A DNA stretch of 37,620 nucleotides from Marinifilum sp. (GTDB taxonomy: Bacteria; Bacteroidota; Bacteroidia; Bacteroidales; CG2-30-32-10), in the NCBI GenBank assembly GCA_020718065.1, contig DYDE01000026.1, forward strand, positions 1 to 37,620. The letters are read 5' to 3'. This document shows, piece after piece, positions 1 through 9,150 of the stretch. Under the pieces are notes generated by a model. It did no database searches and was not told the DNA's origin. It worked only from the letters and a program-made list of their open reading frames with translations. Numbering within the stretch: position 1 is the stretch's first letter; each line of letters opens with the position of its first letter. The position numbers and the translations under genes were made by a program.

Positions 1-23
1 TTGAAAAATCTATTTTTTGTTAG

Positions 24-326
24 AAGGTATATAAACAAAAAAAAGAACAAGCCCCCGTTTATTTTGAGTTTATAGATCAGGAAACTCATCCTTCAGGACG
101 TCAGATTGGATTTATTGCCCAGGAAATTCAACCACTTTTCCCGGAACTGGTTAAAGAAGACTCAAATGGATATTTGTCAGTTGATTATTCAAGAATGTCT
201 GTAGTGTTATGGCAGGTGTTTAAAGAACAACAACAAATTATCAACAATCAGGAACAGGAAAACCTCAAACTCAAAGTACAGATAGAAGAAATATTGAAGC
301 GACTTGATAAACTTGAAAATAATTAA
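24..326 (+). pseudogene. C-terminal fragment of a peptidase S74 / tail-fiber intramolecular chaperone domain protein (partial, possibly truncated or frameshifted)
   Basis: Frame 3 reads ...PVYFEFIDQETHPSGRQIGFIAQEIQPLFPELVKEDSNGYLSVDYSRMSVVLWQVFKEQQQIINNQEQENLKLKVQIEEILKRLDKLENN*, the GFIAQE..LPE.V..D..GY.SV.Y motif plus C-terminal coiled coil of S74 domains; in-frame TAG at 21-23 at the window edge. Confidence 0.6.
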
Positions 327-613
327 GGATATTGTTTTTTACCTATAATCCTCTCTCCTTTTGGCTTAAGCTGTGCCTCATAGTCGCACATCTATCTTTC
401 CATGCTTTTTCTGTTTTAAAAAAATATTGTCTTGCAAAAAAGGTATATTTCTGCAATCTTCGAAACAAGATACTTGCTCCTATTCATTTGACTTCAACTT
501 GTTTGACTTCTGAATAAAATTGAATTACTAAATTACTTGATTATACTAAGGGTTGGGGGGGCACAAGAAATATTCTTAATTTTTTTTTAAATTATTATAC
601 TAAATAAAATTAT

Positions 614-646
614 TGTTGTATTTTGCAACTGTTTTAAAATACAACA
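614..646. promoter_or_regulatory. Perfect 11-bp inverted repeat TGTTGTATTTT-N11-AAAATACAACA just upstream of the MarR gene; candidate operator
   Basis: Read directly: arms 614-624 and 636-646 are exact reverse complements, 22 bp apart (arm start to arm start), ending 4 bp before the MarR ATG at 651. Confidence 0.7.
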
Positions 647-650
647 GTAT

Positions 651-1124
651 ATGACAAATAAAGTTGATGATCAGACAATTAAAAAATTCAGGGAAATTCT
701 GCGGCGTTTCGAAAGGGAAATTTTCGTACAGAGCAATGATTGTTGCTGCAATGGAGTAACGCTTGCCCAATGCCATACGCTATTAGAAATAGAAAACAAA
801 GGCAATATCAGCATTACTGAATTATCAAAAATACTTGGTCTTGATAAAAGTACAATTAGCAGGACTATAGATGGACTGGTTAATATTGGACTGGTTGATC
901 GTAGCATTCCTGAAGAAAACAGACGTATGACAATGCTGCAACTCACAAAGGCAGGGAAAAAAATTTGTCAATCTATCAATGCTAAAAACGACGAATACTT
1001 TGCTGCCATTTTGTCGTCGCTTACCGGTCCTGAAAAAAGTGAGTTTCTTAAAATATTTGAAAAGATCACCGGCCAAATGGTTCAGTTAAGGTCGGTATGT
1101 ACGCAAACTATATGCAAGGATTAA
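651..1124 (+). CDS. MarR-family winged-helix transcriptional regulator with Cys cluster (NDCCCNGVTLAQCH)
   Basis: wHTH core ISITELSKILGLDKSTISRTIDGLVNIGLVDRSIPEENRRMTMLQLTKAGKK is typical MarR. Confidence 0.9.
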   Translation: MTNKVDDQTIKKFREILRRFEREIFVQSNDCCCNGVTLAQCHTLLEIENKGNISITELSKILGLDKSTISRTIDGLVNIGLVDRSIPEENRRMTMLQLTKAGKKICQSINAKNDEYFAAILSSLTGPEKSEFLKIFEKITGQMVQLRSVCTQTICKD

Positions 1125-1136
1125 AAAAAAAAGTAC

Positions 1137-1598
1137 ATGATTACCTATTTATTTGCAGATAAAAACGATCTCAGCAACATATCCCTTTTGTTGAAAGAAA
1201 GTAATTTACCTTTTGAGGATATAGAGGAAAGTGGTGTTCACTTTATCATGGCAAAAGAAAACGAACAAATTGTAGGTTGCATTGGATTGGAAAAATATGA
1301 AACAGATGGATTGCTTCGTTCATTTGCAGTGGATCGTCATTTTCAGGGAAAAGGGTACGGCTATGAGTTATTTAACAGACTTTTAGTTTATGCTGTGCAA
1401 AATGGGATTCAAACCTTACACTTGCTCACTAATACTGCAACCGATTATTTTATTAAAACCGGGTTTCGCATGGAAAGAAGAAGCAAAGCCCCAGAAGTTA
1501 TTCAAAACAGCAGAGAATTCAAAAGCATTTGTCCTTCCTCCTCAAATTATATGGTACTAGAGGAAATTTCAAAATATGTAACTAATCATGTTGAATAA
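1137..1598 (+). CDS. arsN2: GNAT-family N-acetyltransferase, ArsN2-like (arsenic-resistance-associated)
   Basis: GNAT motif RSFAVDRHFQGKGYGYELFNRL; ArsN2-like tail LHLLTNTATDYFIKTGFRMERRSKAPEVIQNSREFKSICPSSSNYM. Confidence 0.8.
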   Translation: MITYLFADKNDLSNISLLLKESNLPFEDIEESGVHFIMAKENEQIVGCIGLEKYETDGLLRSFAVDRHFQGKGYGYELFNRLLVYAVQNGIQTLHLLTNTATDYFIKTGFRMERRSKAPEVIQNSREFKSICPSSSNYMVLEEISKYVTNHVE

Positions 1599-3012
1599 AT
1601 TTAATAACAATATGAAATTTCCCCTAAAAAAACATGCAGTTATTGAAGAAAGCATAAAAGCTGAATCAAATATTAAGCAATTAATACAGTTGGCACTACC
1701 CGTAATTGCCATTTCCTTCATGTCGATGGCATACAGTTTTATCAATATCCTATTTGTGGGTAAACTGGGTAGCAATGCTGTTGCAGCTGTCGGATCTGCA
1801 AGCTTTTTCATGAACTTGAGCTGGGGGATTTCGGCTTTGCTCACTGTGGGTATTGGAATTAAAGTATCCCATTCCATGGGAGAGAAAAATATACTATTAT
1901 CAAAGAGCTATGTAAGAAGCGGAATACTGGCCATCATCTTTCTTGCCATTGTTTACTATTTATTAATAGCAATCTTTAGAACTTCCCTGATTGGCTTTAT
2001 CAGTTTAAACAATCCTGAAATTGAACAATCGGCAGCCAACTATTTGTTTTTGGTTGGAATGAGTATCCCATTTTCGTTCCTGAACCTGTTTTTCTCGAAT
2101 ATATTCATAGGTTATGGAGATAGCAGGTTACCATTTAAGATTACCGGTATCGCATTTGGCCTTAACATGCTGTTGGATCCTTTGCTTATTTTTGTTGCAG
2201 GTATGGGCATAAATGGAGCAGCCTTTGCCACTATTATTTCACAAGCTCTGGCAAGCATATTGTTTTACAGAAAATTAAATCACAGCGAAGCTTTACGACC
2301 TAGCGGTGTTACTTTTCGCAGGGCTCATCTTAAAAATTTATTAGGATTAGGGTTAAGTCCGGCTATTCAGCGAATTTCATTTACCATTATTGCCATAATC
2401 ATGGCTCGGATTATAAGTAATTGGGGGGCAACTGCCATTGCCGTGCAAAAAGTAGGAATTCAGATTGAGGCAATAACTTATATGACAGCAGGTGGGTTTA
2501 TGTCTGCCCTGTCGTCCATTTCAGGAAAAGCCTTTGGAGCAAAAGACTATAACAAACAATGGGCCACTTTTCGATCAGGAACGTTCCTTGCCTTCATTAT
2601 CGGCATAATAACTTCGTCTCTCTTTATTGCTTTTCCTGAAAGTCTGTTCTCAATCTTTCTCAAAGAAAAAAAAAGTATTGAGATGGGGAGTGAATACCTG
2701 ACCATACTTGGATATTCTCAATTATTTATGTGTATGGAATCGATGGCTACTGGAGCCTTTTTTGGCTGGGGAAGAACCAGTATACCAGCAATCACAGGAA
2801 TATCACTTACTGTCATTCGAATACCGATGACCCTCTTATTCATCCACTTCTGGCAAAATTCCCTGATATCAGTTTGGTGGAGCATAAGTATAAGTAGCAT
2901 TGCAAAAGGCATCATTCTTGTATTGCTATATATTATTCTTTTTAAACTATTTATAAAAAAACAAAAACCATTATTATATGAATCAGGCAGTTTGTTATTT
3001 AAATACGAATAA
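1588..3012 (+). CDS. MATE-family efflux transporter
   Basis: 474 aa multi-TM protein with MATE features (IQLALPVIAISFMSMAYSFINILFVGKLGSNAVAAVG...); overlaps the ArsN2 3' end by 11 bp (alternative ATG at 1612). Confidence 0.92.
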   Translation: MLNKFNNNMKFPLKKHAVIEESIKAESNIKQLIQLALPVIAISFMSMAYSFINILFVGKLGSNAVAAVGSASFFMNLSWGISALLTVGIGIKVSHSMGEKNILLSKSYVRSGILAIIFLAIVYYLLIAIFRTSLIGFISLNNPEIEQSAANYLFLVGMSIPFSFLNLFFSNIFIGYGDSRLPFKITGIAFGLNMLLDPLLIFVAGMGINGAAFATIISQALASILFYRKLNHSEALRPSGVTFRRAHLKNLLGLGLSPAIQRISFTIIAIIMARIISNWGATAIAVQKVGIQIEAITYMTAGGFMSALSSISGKAFGAKDYNKQWATFRSGTFLAFIIGIITSSLFIAFPESLFSIFLKEKKSIEMGSEYLTILGYSQLFMCMESMATGAFFGWGRTSIPAITGISLTVIRIPMTLLFIHFWQNSLISVWWSISISSIAKGIILVLLYIILFKLFIKKQKPLLYESGSLLFKYE

Positions 3013-3088
3013 AAAAAATTATTTAAGTAAATCACAGAATTTCATGAAATGTTGTCCAGGGACTTATGTTAAGAAAAAATCAATACCT

Positions 3089-5395
3089 ATGAACGAGAAT
3101 ATGTTTAAATCAGTATCTGCTCAAATAAAAGGAGATTTATGGCTGGATGCTTTGTTTGGAATCGAAAAGGAAAACATTCGAGTGGATGAGGCTGGCAATT
3201 TAGCACAAACACCACATCCGAAGGTATTTGGAAACAAAAGGAAACATCCCTATATAACTACAGATTTCTCAGAAAGCCAGGTAGAAATGATTACTCCCCC
3301 CCTACCCGACATAAAGCAAACACTGGGCTTTCTTGAGACCCTGCATGATTTGATTAGCCTTGAGTTATCTAATGAATATCTCTGGCCGCAAAGTATTCCG
3401 CCTATTTTACCAGATGATAAACAAATACCCATTGCTCAATTTGATGAAGATGGAAAAGAATCACAGCAATACCGCGAGTTTCTTGCCCAGAAATATGGTC
3501 CTAAAAACCAGTTATTTTCAGGAATCCACTTTAATCTTTCTTTTGGCGAAAAACTACTGAAAATGCTTTATAATAAAAGTGAGACATCCTTATCTTACGA
3601 AGATTTCAAGGATGAGGTTTATTTAAAAACTACCAGGCAGCTACTCCGGTTGAGATGGTTGTATGTATTACTTTTTGGAAATAGTCCTGTAGCTGACTCA
3701 TCGATGGAACTCAAATGCAAACAATCGCCTTTTAGCATTGATAAACATGTACTTGGACTTTCAATACGGAATAGCTGTTATGGTTACCAGAATATAAATG
3801 AATTATTTCCAGATTACAGTTCGGTAAAGAACTTTAAGCAAAGTATAGACAAAATGGTGGAGGAAGGAAAACTGGCATCTTCAAAGGAATTGTATTCTCC
3901 TGTACGACCTAAGTTTACGAAAGACCCTGAACATATTTCTTACATAGAAATCCGCTTTATTGATATAGATCCATTAGCAAAAGCCGGAATAACCGAAGAA
4001 GCATTATATATTCTGCATACGCTGGCTATTTATGGCCTGCTTACGGATGAACCTGATAATTTTGAAGCCGGAGCCCAATCGCAGGCAAACAAATATCATG
4101 GATATGTTGCCTTATTCGGATTGAATCCATTACCCTTTGTACACAATCAGTCAGGAGAATATATTGATATTTGGTCCAAAGCTGGTAATCTTATGCAAGC
4201 AATAACTGAATTATTTCAACGACTTTCGGTGAATAACGCAGCCTATAGAAAAGCATGGGAAATGGCAACATCTTTAATCAATAATCCCAAACAGCGCAGG
4301 GTTTATGAGGTATTGGATGGAATTCTAAAAATGGGATATGTCCCTTTTCATATGGAAAAAGCGCGTCAATATTTTAGTGAAAGCAATCAAAGAAATTATA
4401 ATTTTATTGGATTGGAAGATATGGAGTTATCTACCCAATTATTACTGCGTGAGGCGCTGAAAAGAGGAATTTCTTTTGAAATTCTCGACAGGAAAGAAAA
4501 TTTTATCCGTCTGCAACAAAATGGAAATATACAATATGTGAAGCAGGCGACAAAAACCTCCCTCGACAATTATGCCAGCATATTGGCAATGGAAAACAAA
4601 CTGCTTACAAAAAAAATTCTCCATGAAGCTGGTCTTCGGGTTCCAAAAGGACTGGAATATACCCAGGCAGAAACAGCAAAAAACGACTTTTTTTTGTTTA
4701 AAGAAAAACCCATTGTAGTAAAACCAAACCAAACCAATTTTGGTATTGGTATTACCATTTTAAAAGAAAATACAGATGAATCTATATTTCAAAGAGCCAT
4801 AGACATTGCTTTTGAGCATGATACAACCATCTTGATTGAAGAATTTATTGCTGGCAAAGAATTCCGTTTTTTTATCATTGGCAATGAGGTAGTGGGAATA
4901 TTGCATCGGGTACCTGCAAATGTTACCGGTAACGGTAAACTATCGATTCATGAATTAGTACAAATTAAAAATCAGGATCCATTAAGAGGAAAAGGATATC
5001 ACACCCCATTGGAAAAGATTCAGTTGGGTGAGGCAGAGGCTATGTTTTTAAAGTCACAGCAAAAGGATTTCCAATATACACCTGCCCCCGGTGAAATTGT
5101 TTTTTTACGGGAAAATTCAAACATCAGCACTGGTGGCGACAGTATAGATTTTACAGATGATATACCCGATAGCTATAAACAAATTGCTGTAAAAGCAGCA
5201 CAAGCACTTCAAGTAAAAATTACAGGACTGGACATGATTATTCTGGATTATACGCAAGAACCAACAGCAGCAAATCATGCCATTATTGAATTAAATTTTA
5301 ATCCGGCTATACATATTCATTGCCATCCATATAAAGGTAAAAACCGTAAATTGAATGAAATATTAATGGATATATTGGGGTTTCAGGTTGTATAA
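3089..5395 (+). CDS. gshF: Bifunctional glutamate-cysteine ligase / glutathione synthetase (GshF/GshAB)
   Basis: GCL N-terminal half (FGIEKENIRV, TDFSESQVEMITPP, GIHFNLSFG, SSMELKCKQSPFSIDKHVLGLSIRNS) fused to an ATP-grasp C-terminal half (KPIVVKPNQTNFGIGITIL, IEEFIAGKEFRFFIIG, ELNFNPAIHIHCHPYKG). ORF open from 2978; start at 3089 (MNENMFK) is more plausible. Confidence 0.93.
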   Translation: MNENMFKSVSAQIKGDLWLDALFGIEKENIRVDEAGNLAQTPHPKVFGNKRKHPYITTDFSESQVEMITPPLPDIKQTLGFLETLHDLISLELSNEYLWPQSIPPILPDDKQIPIAQFDEDGKESQQYREFLAQKYGPKNQLFSGIHFNLSFGEKLLKMLYNKSETSLSYEDFKDEVYLKTTRQLLRLRWLYVLLFGNSPVADSSMELKCKQSPFSIDKHVLGLSIRNSCYGYQNINELFPDYSSVKNFKQSIDKMVEEGKLASSKELYSPVRPKFTKDPEHISYIEIRFIDIDPLAKAGITEEALYILHTLAIYGLLTDEPDNFEAGAQSQANKYHGYVALFGLNPLPFVHNQSGEYIDIWSKAGNLMQAITELFQRLSVNNAAYRKAWEMATSLINNPKQRRVYEVLDGILKMGYVPFHMEKARQYFSESNQRNYNFIGLEDMELSTQLLLREALKRGISFEILDRKENFIRLQQNGNIQYVKQATKTSLDNYASILAMENKLLTKKILHEAGLRVPKGLEYTQAETAKNDFFLFKEKPIVVKPNQTNFGIGITILKENTDESIFQRAIDIAFEHDTTILIEEFIAGKEFRFFIIGNEVVGILHRVPANVTGNGKLSIHELVQIKNQDPLRGKGYHTPLEKIQLGEAEAMFLKSQQKDFQYTPAPGEIVFLRENSNISTGGDSIDFTDDIPDSYKQIAVKAAQALQVKITGLDMIILDYTQEPTAANHAIIELNFNPAIHIHCHPYKGKNRKLNEILMDILGFQVV

Positions 5396-5493
5396 AGATA
5401 TGATTATTTTTTCATTGAAAACAAAAGTTAGAATTGTCAATTTCTTTAACTTATCAGTTTAATTATGCTTGACATTTTAAATTTCAAAAAAAA

Positions 5494-5845
5494 GTGATTA
5501 CAACTTTATACAGGCCAGTTGGTCCGAAAGAACTTGAGTTGATTGAGCAGTCTGGTTGGAAAAAGTTCCACCCCGATTACCCGAACAACCAATTTTTTTA
5601 TCCCGTTATGAATGAGGAATATGCGATACAAATTGCAAGAGAATGGAATGTTCCTGCATCCGGTTCTGGCTTCGTTACAAAGTTTGCAATTAAAACAGAT
5701 TATTTAAGAAAAGTTTGACATACAAAATGTTGGTGGACAAATTCACAACGAACTATGGGTTCCTGCAGAAGAACTTGAAGAATTTAATAATAACATCATA
5801 GATCAAATTGAAATAACTAAGTCATTTTATCTAACAGATGAATGA
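5494..5845 (+). pseudogene. Frameshifted small protein of the type often annotated 'ADP-ribosylation/crystallin J1'-like
   Basis: GTG-initiated frame TTLYRPVGPKELELIEQSGWKKF...FVTKFAIKTDYLRK stops at 5718; the other frame continues KFDIQNVGGQIHNELWVPAEELEEFNNNIIDQIEITKSF* to 5845. Junction lies at the AAAA run around 5709-5712. Confidence 0.75.
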
Positions 5846-5870
5846 GAAACTCTGGCTATAACAAGTAATT

Positions 5871-5936
5871 ACTTTCAATGACAAGATATAAGATTGTTTT
5901 GAAAAACAGAATTAATTTTAAAATATTTGGCACATT
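5871..5936. repeat. 66-bp imperfect direct repeat, copy A (partner 7550-7615)
   Basis: actttcaatg...gaaaaacagaattaattttaaaatatttggcacatt; 58/66 identical by eye to copy B, same length, no gaps. Confidence 0.85.
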
Positions 5937-5993
5937 GTTAATATTTATAGTAAATTTCGTTATTGAAAAACAATTATCAAAATATTACTTAAA

Positions 5994-7490
5994 ATGCGAT
6001 GTTTAGCTACAAAATTGAAAATAACAATGTATATGAAAAACAACATTATTTACCAGCTTAATTCTTTTTTATTAAAAAAGGCATTTTATAATGCAGTCTT
6101 ATTAACTGTTTTTTGCTTTAGCACAAATGCCCAGCCAGGTGCCAACGACCCTACATTTAACCCCGGTACGGGAGCAAACAGTTGGGTCTGGACAACCGCC
6201 CTACAAAGCGATGGTAAAATTATTATAGGAGGCGATTTCACTTCCTATAATGGAATTACAAGAAACTATATTGCCCGCCTTAATACCGACGGAACGTTGG
6301 ATGATACATATAACACTAGTATGGGTGCAAATAATCATGTTTTTACAACTGCCTTACAAAACGATGGTAGAATTATTATAGGAGGCGATTTTACTTCTTA
6401 TAATGGAACTTCAAGAAACTATATTGCCCGCCTCAATGTCGATGGAACGCTTGACGCAACTTTTAACCCAGGTACAGGTGCAAACAATACTGTCGGCACT
6501 ACAACCATGCAAAGCGATGGTAAAATTATTATCTGCGGTAGTTTCACTTCCTATAATGGAACCATAATACACCGTATTGCTCGCCTCAATGTCGATGGAA
6601 CGCTTGATGCTAATTTTAACCCCGGGACGGGAGCAAATAATGCAGGATTAAATTGTGGGGTATACACAACATCCATACAAAGCGACGGGAAAATTATTAT
6701 AGGTGGTGATTACACTTCATATAATGAAACTCCAATAAACGGTATTGCCCGCCTCAATACAGATGGAACGCTTGACGCAACTTTTAACCTCGGTATGGGT
6801 GCAGGCGGTTATGTCTATTCTACTTCTATACAAAGTGATGGGAAAATTATCATTGGTGGCGCATTCAATTCCTATAATGGAACTACAAGAAACAGTATTG
6901 CTCGCCTCAATGCCGATGGAATGCTTGATGCTAATTTTAACCCTGGTTCGGGCTTGGGAGGAGTATACCCCTATGTATCTACAACTGCAGTACAAAGCGA
7001 TGGTAAAATTATTATCGGAGGCACATTCACTTCCTATAATGGAACCATAAGAAAATTTATTCTCTGTCTCAAAGCCGATGGAACATTGGACACTACTTTT
7101 AACCCCAGTATTGGAGCAAACGATTGTGTCAATACAACCGCCATACAAAGTGATGGTAAAATTATTATCGGTGGTAATTTTACATCCTATAATGGAACGG
7201 GTAGAAATAGAATTGCAAGAATTTTAGGCGGTAATGCAGGAATAAGCTCTATGCAGTCAAAAACAATATACATTTATCCCAATCCTGTTTCTGAAGAATT
7301 GAATATTGAAGCAAAAGGAAATAATGAACAACTATACTATGAGATTATGAATTTATACGGAAAAGTGCTTTTTACAGGTAATTTCTATGAAAAAACTATT
7401 GTTCAATTAGCTGATCTTGTTCCGGGAGTTTATTTAGTTAAACTTGTAACTAACAAAGGCTTTGAAATTAAAAAAATTATAAAGGAATAG
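5994..7490 (+). CDS. Secreted delta-60 repeat protein with T9SS type A C-terminal sorting domain
   Basis: About seven repeats of SDGKIIIGGDFTSYNGTxRNxIARLNxDGTLDAxFNPGTGAN; signal peptide; C-term IYIYPNPVSEELNIEAKGNNEQLYYEIMNLYGKVL...LVPGVYLVKLVTNKGFEIKKIIKE. Start could be 6033 (MKNNIIYQL). Confidence 0.88.
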   Translation: MRCLATKLKITMYMKNNIIYQLNSFLLKKAFYNAVLLTVFCFSTNAQPGANDPTFNPGTGANSWVWTTALQSDGKIIIGGDFTSYNGITRNYIARLNTDGTLDDTYNTSMGANNHVFTTALQNDGRIIIGGDFTSYNGTSRNYIARLNVDGTLDATFNPGTGANNTVGTTTMQSDGKIIICGSFTSYNGTIIHRIARLNVDGTLDANFNPGTGANNAGLNCGVYTTSIQSDGKIIIGGDYTSYNETPINGIARLNTDGTLDATFNLGMGAGGYVYSTSIQSDGKIIIGGAFNSYNGTTRNSIARLNADGMLDANFNPGSGLGGVYPYVSTTAVQSDGKIIIGGTFTSYNGTIRKFILCLKADGTLDTTFNPSIGANDCVNTTAIQSDGKIIIGGNFTSYNGTGRNRIARILGGNAGISSMQSKTIYIYPNPVSEELNIEAKGNNEQLYYEIMNLYGKVLFTGNFYEKTIVQLADLVPGVYLVKLVTNKGFEIKKIIKE

Positions 7491-7549
7491 AAATCAAAAG
7501 GACAGACTATTGACAGAGAAGAATAACAACCCATTCAAAATACACAATA

Positions 7550-7615
7550 ACTTTCAATGGCGGGTCATAAGAATGTTTAGAAAAACAAAATTAATTTTAA
7601 AATATTTGGCACATT
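7550..7615. repeat. 66-bp imperfect direct repeat, copy B
   Basis: Matches 5871-5936; the last 36 bases differ at only one position. Confidence 0.85.
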
Positions 7616-7728
7616 AAAACAATTGCCAAAAAATTATTAATAATGCAATTAAAAAAGTATTGATATTTAAAACCTTAAATTTGACAATAAATTTAATTAA
7701 ACTTTTTTAAAAACTAAAAAAACACCCC

Positions 7729-9096
7729 ATGATTGCTAACTTTTCTAAAAGAATTAAATCAGGTTTCCTCATTCTATTACTCATTATGCCATTAATATCA
7801 TTTTGTCGTATAGATAAACATGATATTGTAATTACCAATGTTAACATTGTTGATGTAAAAACAGGGAAAATATTAAAAAATAAAACAATAGCTATTGACA
7901 ATAATCGAATCACTGCCATTTATGATAAGGAAATTATAAGCTCAGATTCAACTATTGTAATTAACGGAAAAGGTAAATATCTCATCCCCGGACTTTGGGA
8001 TATGCATGCTCACTATAAATGGAGCCATGTAGATCTGGATCCCTTACTAATTGCCAATGGTATAACAGGAGTTAGAGAAATGTGGGGTAATATGCCAGCC
8101 TTTGTATATATACCAATAAGAACACAACAGCAAAAGTTATTATCTCCGGATGTTTATCTTTCAGGTGATCTTCTTGATGGAAATCCGCCGTCTTTTCCTG
8201 CAGGCTGTTTAGTAATTACAACACCAAATGAAGCTATTGATGCAGTACAAAGTCAAATTGACAAAAAAGTTGATTTTATTAAAGTTTACAGTAGCTTATC
8301 TGAAGATTGTTTTATGGCTATTGCTAAAGAAGCCAAGAAAAAGAACATCACATTCGCCGGTCATATACCCAATGGAGTTTCAATCTACAAGGCAATTGAA
8401 GCAGGAATGGTCAGCTCGGAACATTTATATGGGTTTCTGAATGCATGCTCATCTGTTGACACATCAAATCAAGCACTTATTAGTACATTTTCCGAAAAAA
8501 GGTTTGATTCTCTATGCTCTGTGTTAGCTAAGAGTGGTATGTGGTTATGCCCAACCTTAACAGTTAACAGGGCAATGGAATATTTAAACGATACGACATT
8601 TACAAATGATAATAGAATGGCGTATCTTCCCGGATATGTTATTGACATATGGAATCAAAAAATAAACCCTTATACAAAAACCGAAATAGATAATTTTGCT
8701 ATAAGTGCAAAAACAAGGTATCTTTTTGAGCTAAACTTAATAGGCAAAATGAATAAGAATGGTGTAAAATTTCTTGCAGGAACCGATTTTCCAAATCCTT
8801 ATGTTTTCCCTGGATTTTCTCTGCACGATGAATTGTCGCTTATGGTTAAGGGAGGTATGCAGACACTTGATGCTTTAAAGACTGCAACAATCAATCCTGC
8901 AATATTTATGAACAAAGAAAATGATTTTGGTTCTGTAGAGGTTGGAAAAATAGCAAGTTTATTACTTTTAAACATGAACCCACTGGAGAATATTGAAAAT
9001 ACAAAAACTATTGAAACTGTTATCATACGAGGAAAGGTGTATAATAGGAAAGCGCTGGATTTAATGTTAGTACAATCAAAATCCAACGGCAGATAA
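7729..9096 (+). CDS. Amidohydrolase-family protein with N-terminal signal/TM segment
   Basis: GLWDMHAHYKW metal-binding motif, FAGHIPNG, SSEHLYGF, GTDFPNPYVFPG, C-terminal GSVEVGKIASLLLLNMNPLENI. Confidence 0.88.
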   Translation: MIANFSKRIKSGFLILLLIMPLISFCRIDKHDIVITNVNIVDVKTGKILKNKTIAIDNNRITAIYDKEIISSDSTIVINGKGKYLIPGLWDMHAHYKWSHVDLDPLLIANGITGVREMWGNMPAFVYIPIRTQQQKLLSPDVYLSGDLLDGNPPSFPAGCLVITTPNEAIDAVQSQIDKKVDFIKVYSSLSEDCFMAIAKEAKKKNITFAGHIPNGVSIYKAIEAGMVSSEHLYGFLNACSSVDTSNQALISTFSEKRFDSLCSVLAKSGMWLCPTLTVNRAMEYLNDTTFTNDNRMAYLPGYVIDIWNQKINPYTKTEIDNFAISAKTRYLFELNLIGKMNKNGVKFLAGTDFPNPYVFPGFSLHDELSLMVKGGMQTLDALKTATINPAIFMNKENDFGSVEVGKIASLLLLNMNPLENIENTKTIETVIIRGKVYNRKALDLMLVQSKSNGR

Positions 9097-9150
9097 ATTG
9101 TTCTATAGATCAGAAACCAAGACAAAACTAAAGTAAGCAGTAAATTATAG

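Noticed and set aside
332-517. 61-aa ORF after the S74 fragment
   Set aside because: No recognisable domain, atypical composition, intergenic; probably chance ORF.
540-650. Poly-G run (ggttgggggggcac) as a phase-variation tract
   Set aside because: Seven Gs in an intergenic position with no evident frame or promoter spacing role; insufficient evidence.
6717-7148. 143-aa minus-strand ORF in the delta-60 gene
   Set aside because: Antisense shadow of the repeats (cyclic low-complexity peptide); the plus strand has signal peptide, domain repeats and sorting domain.
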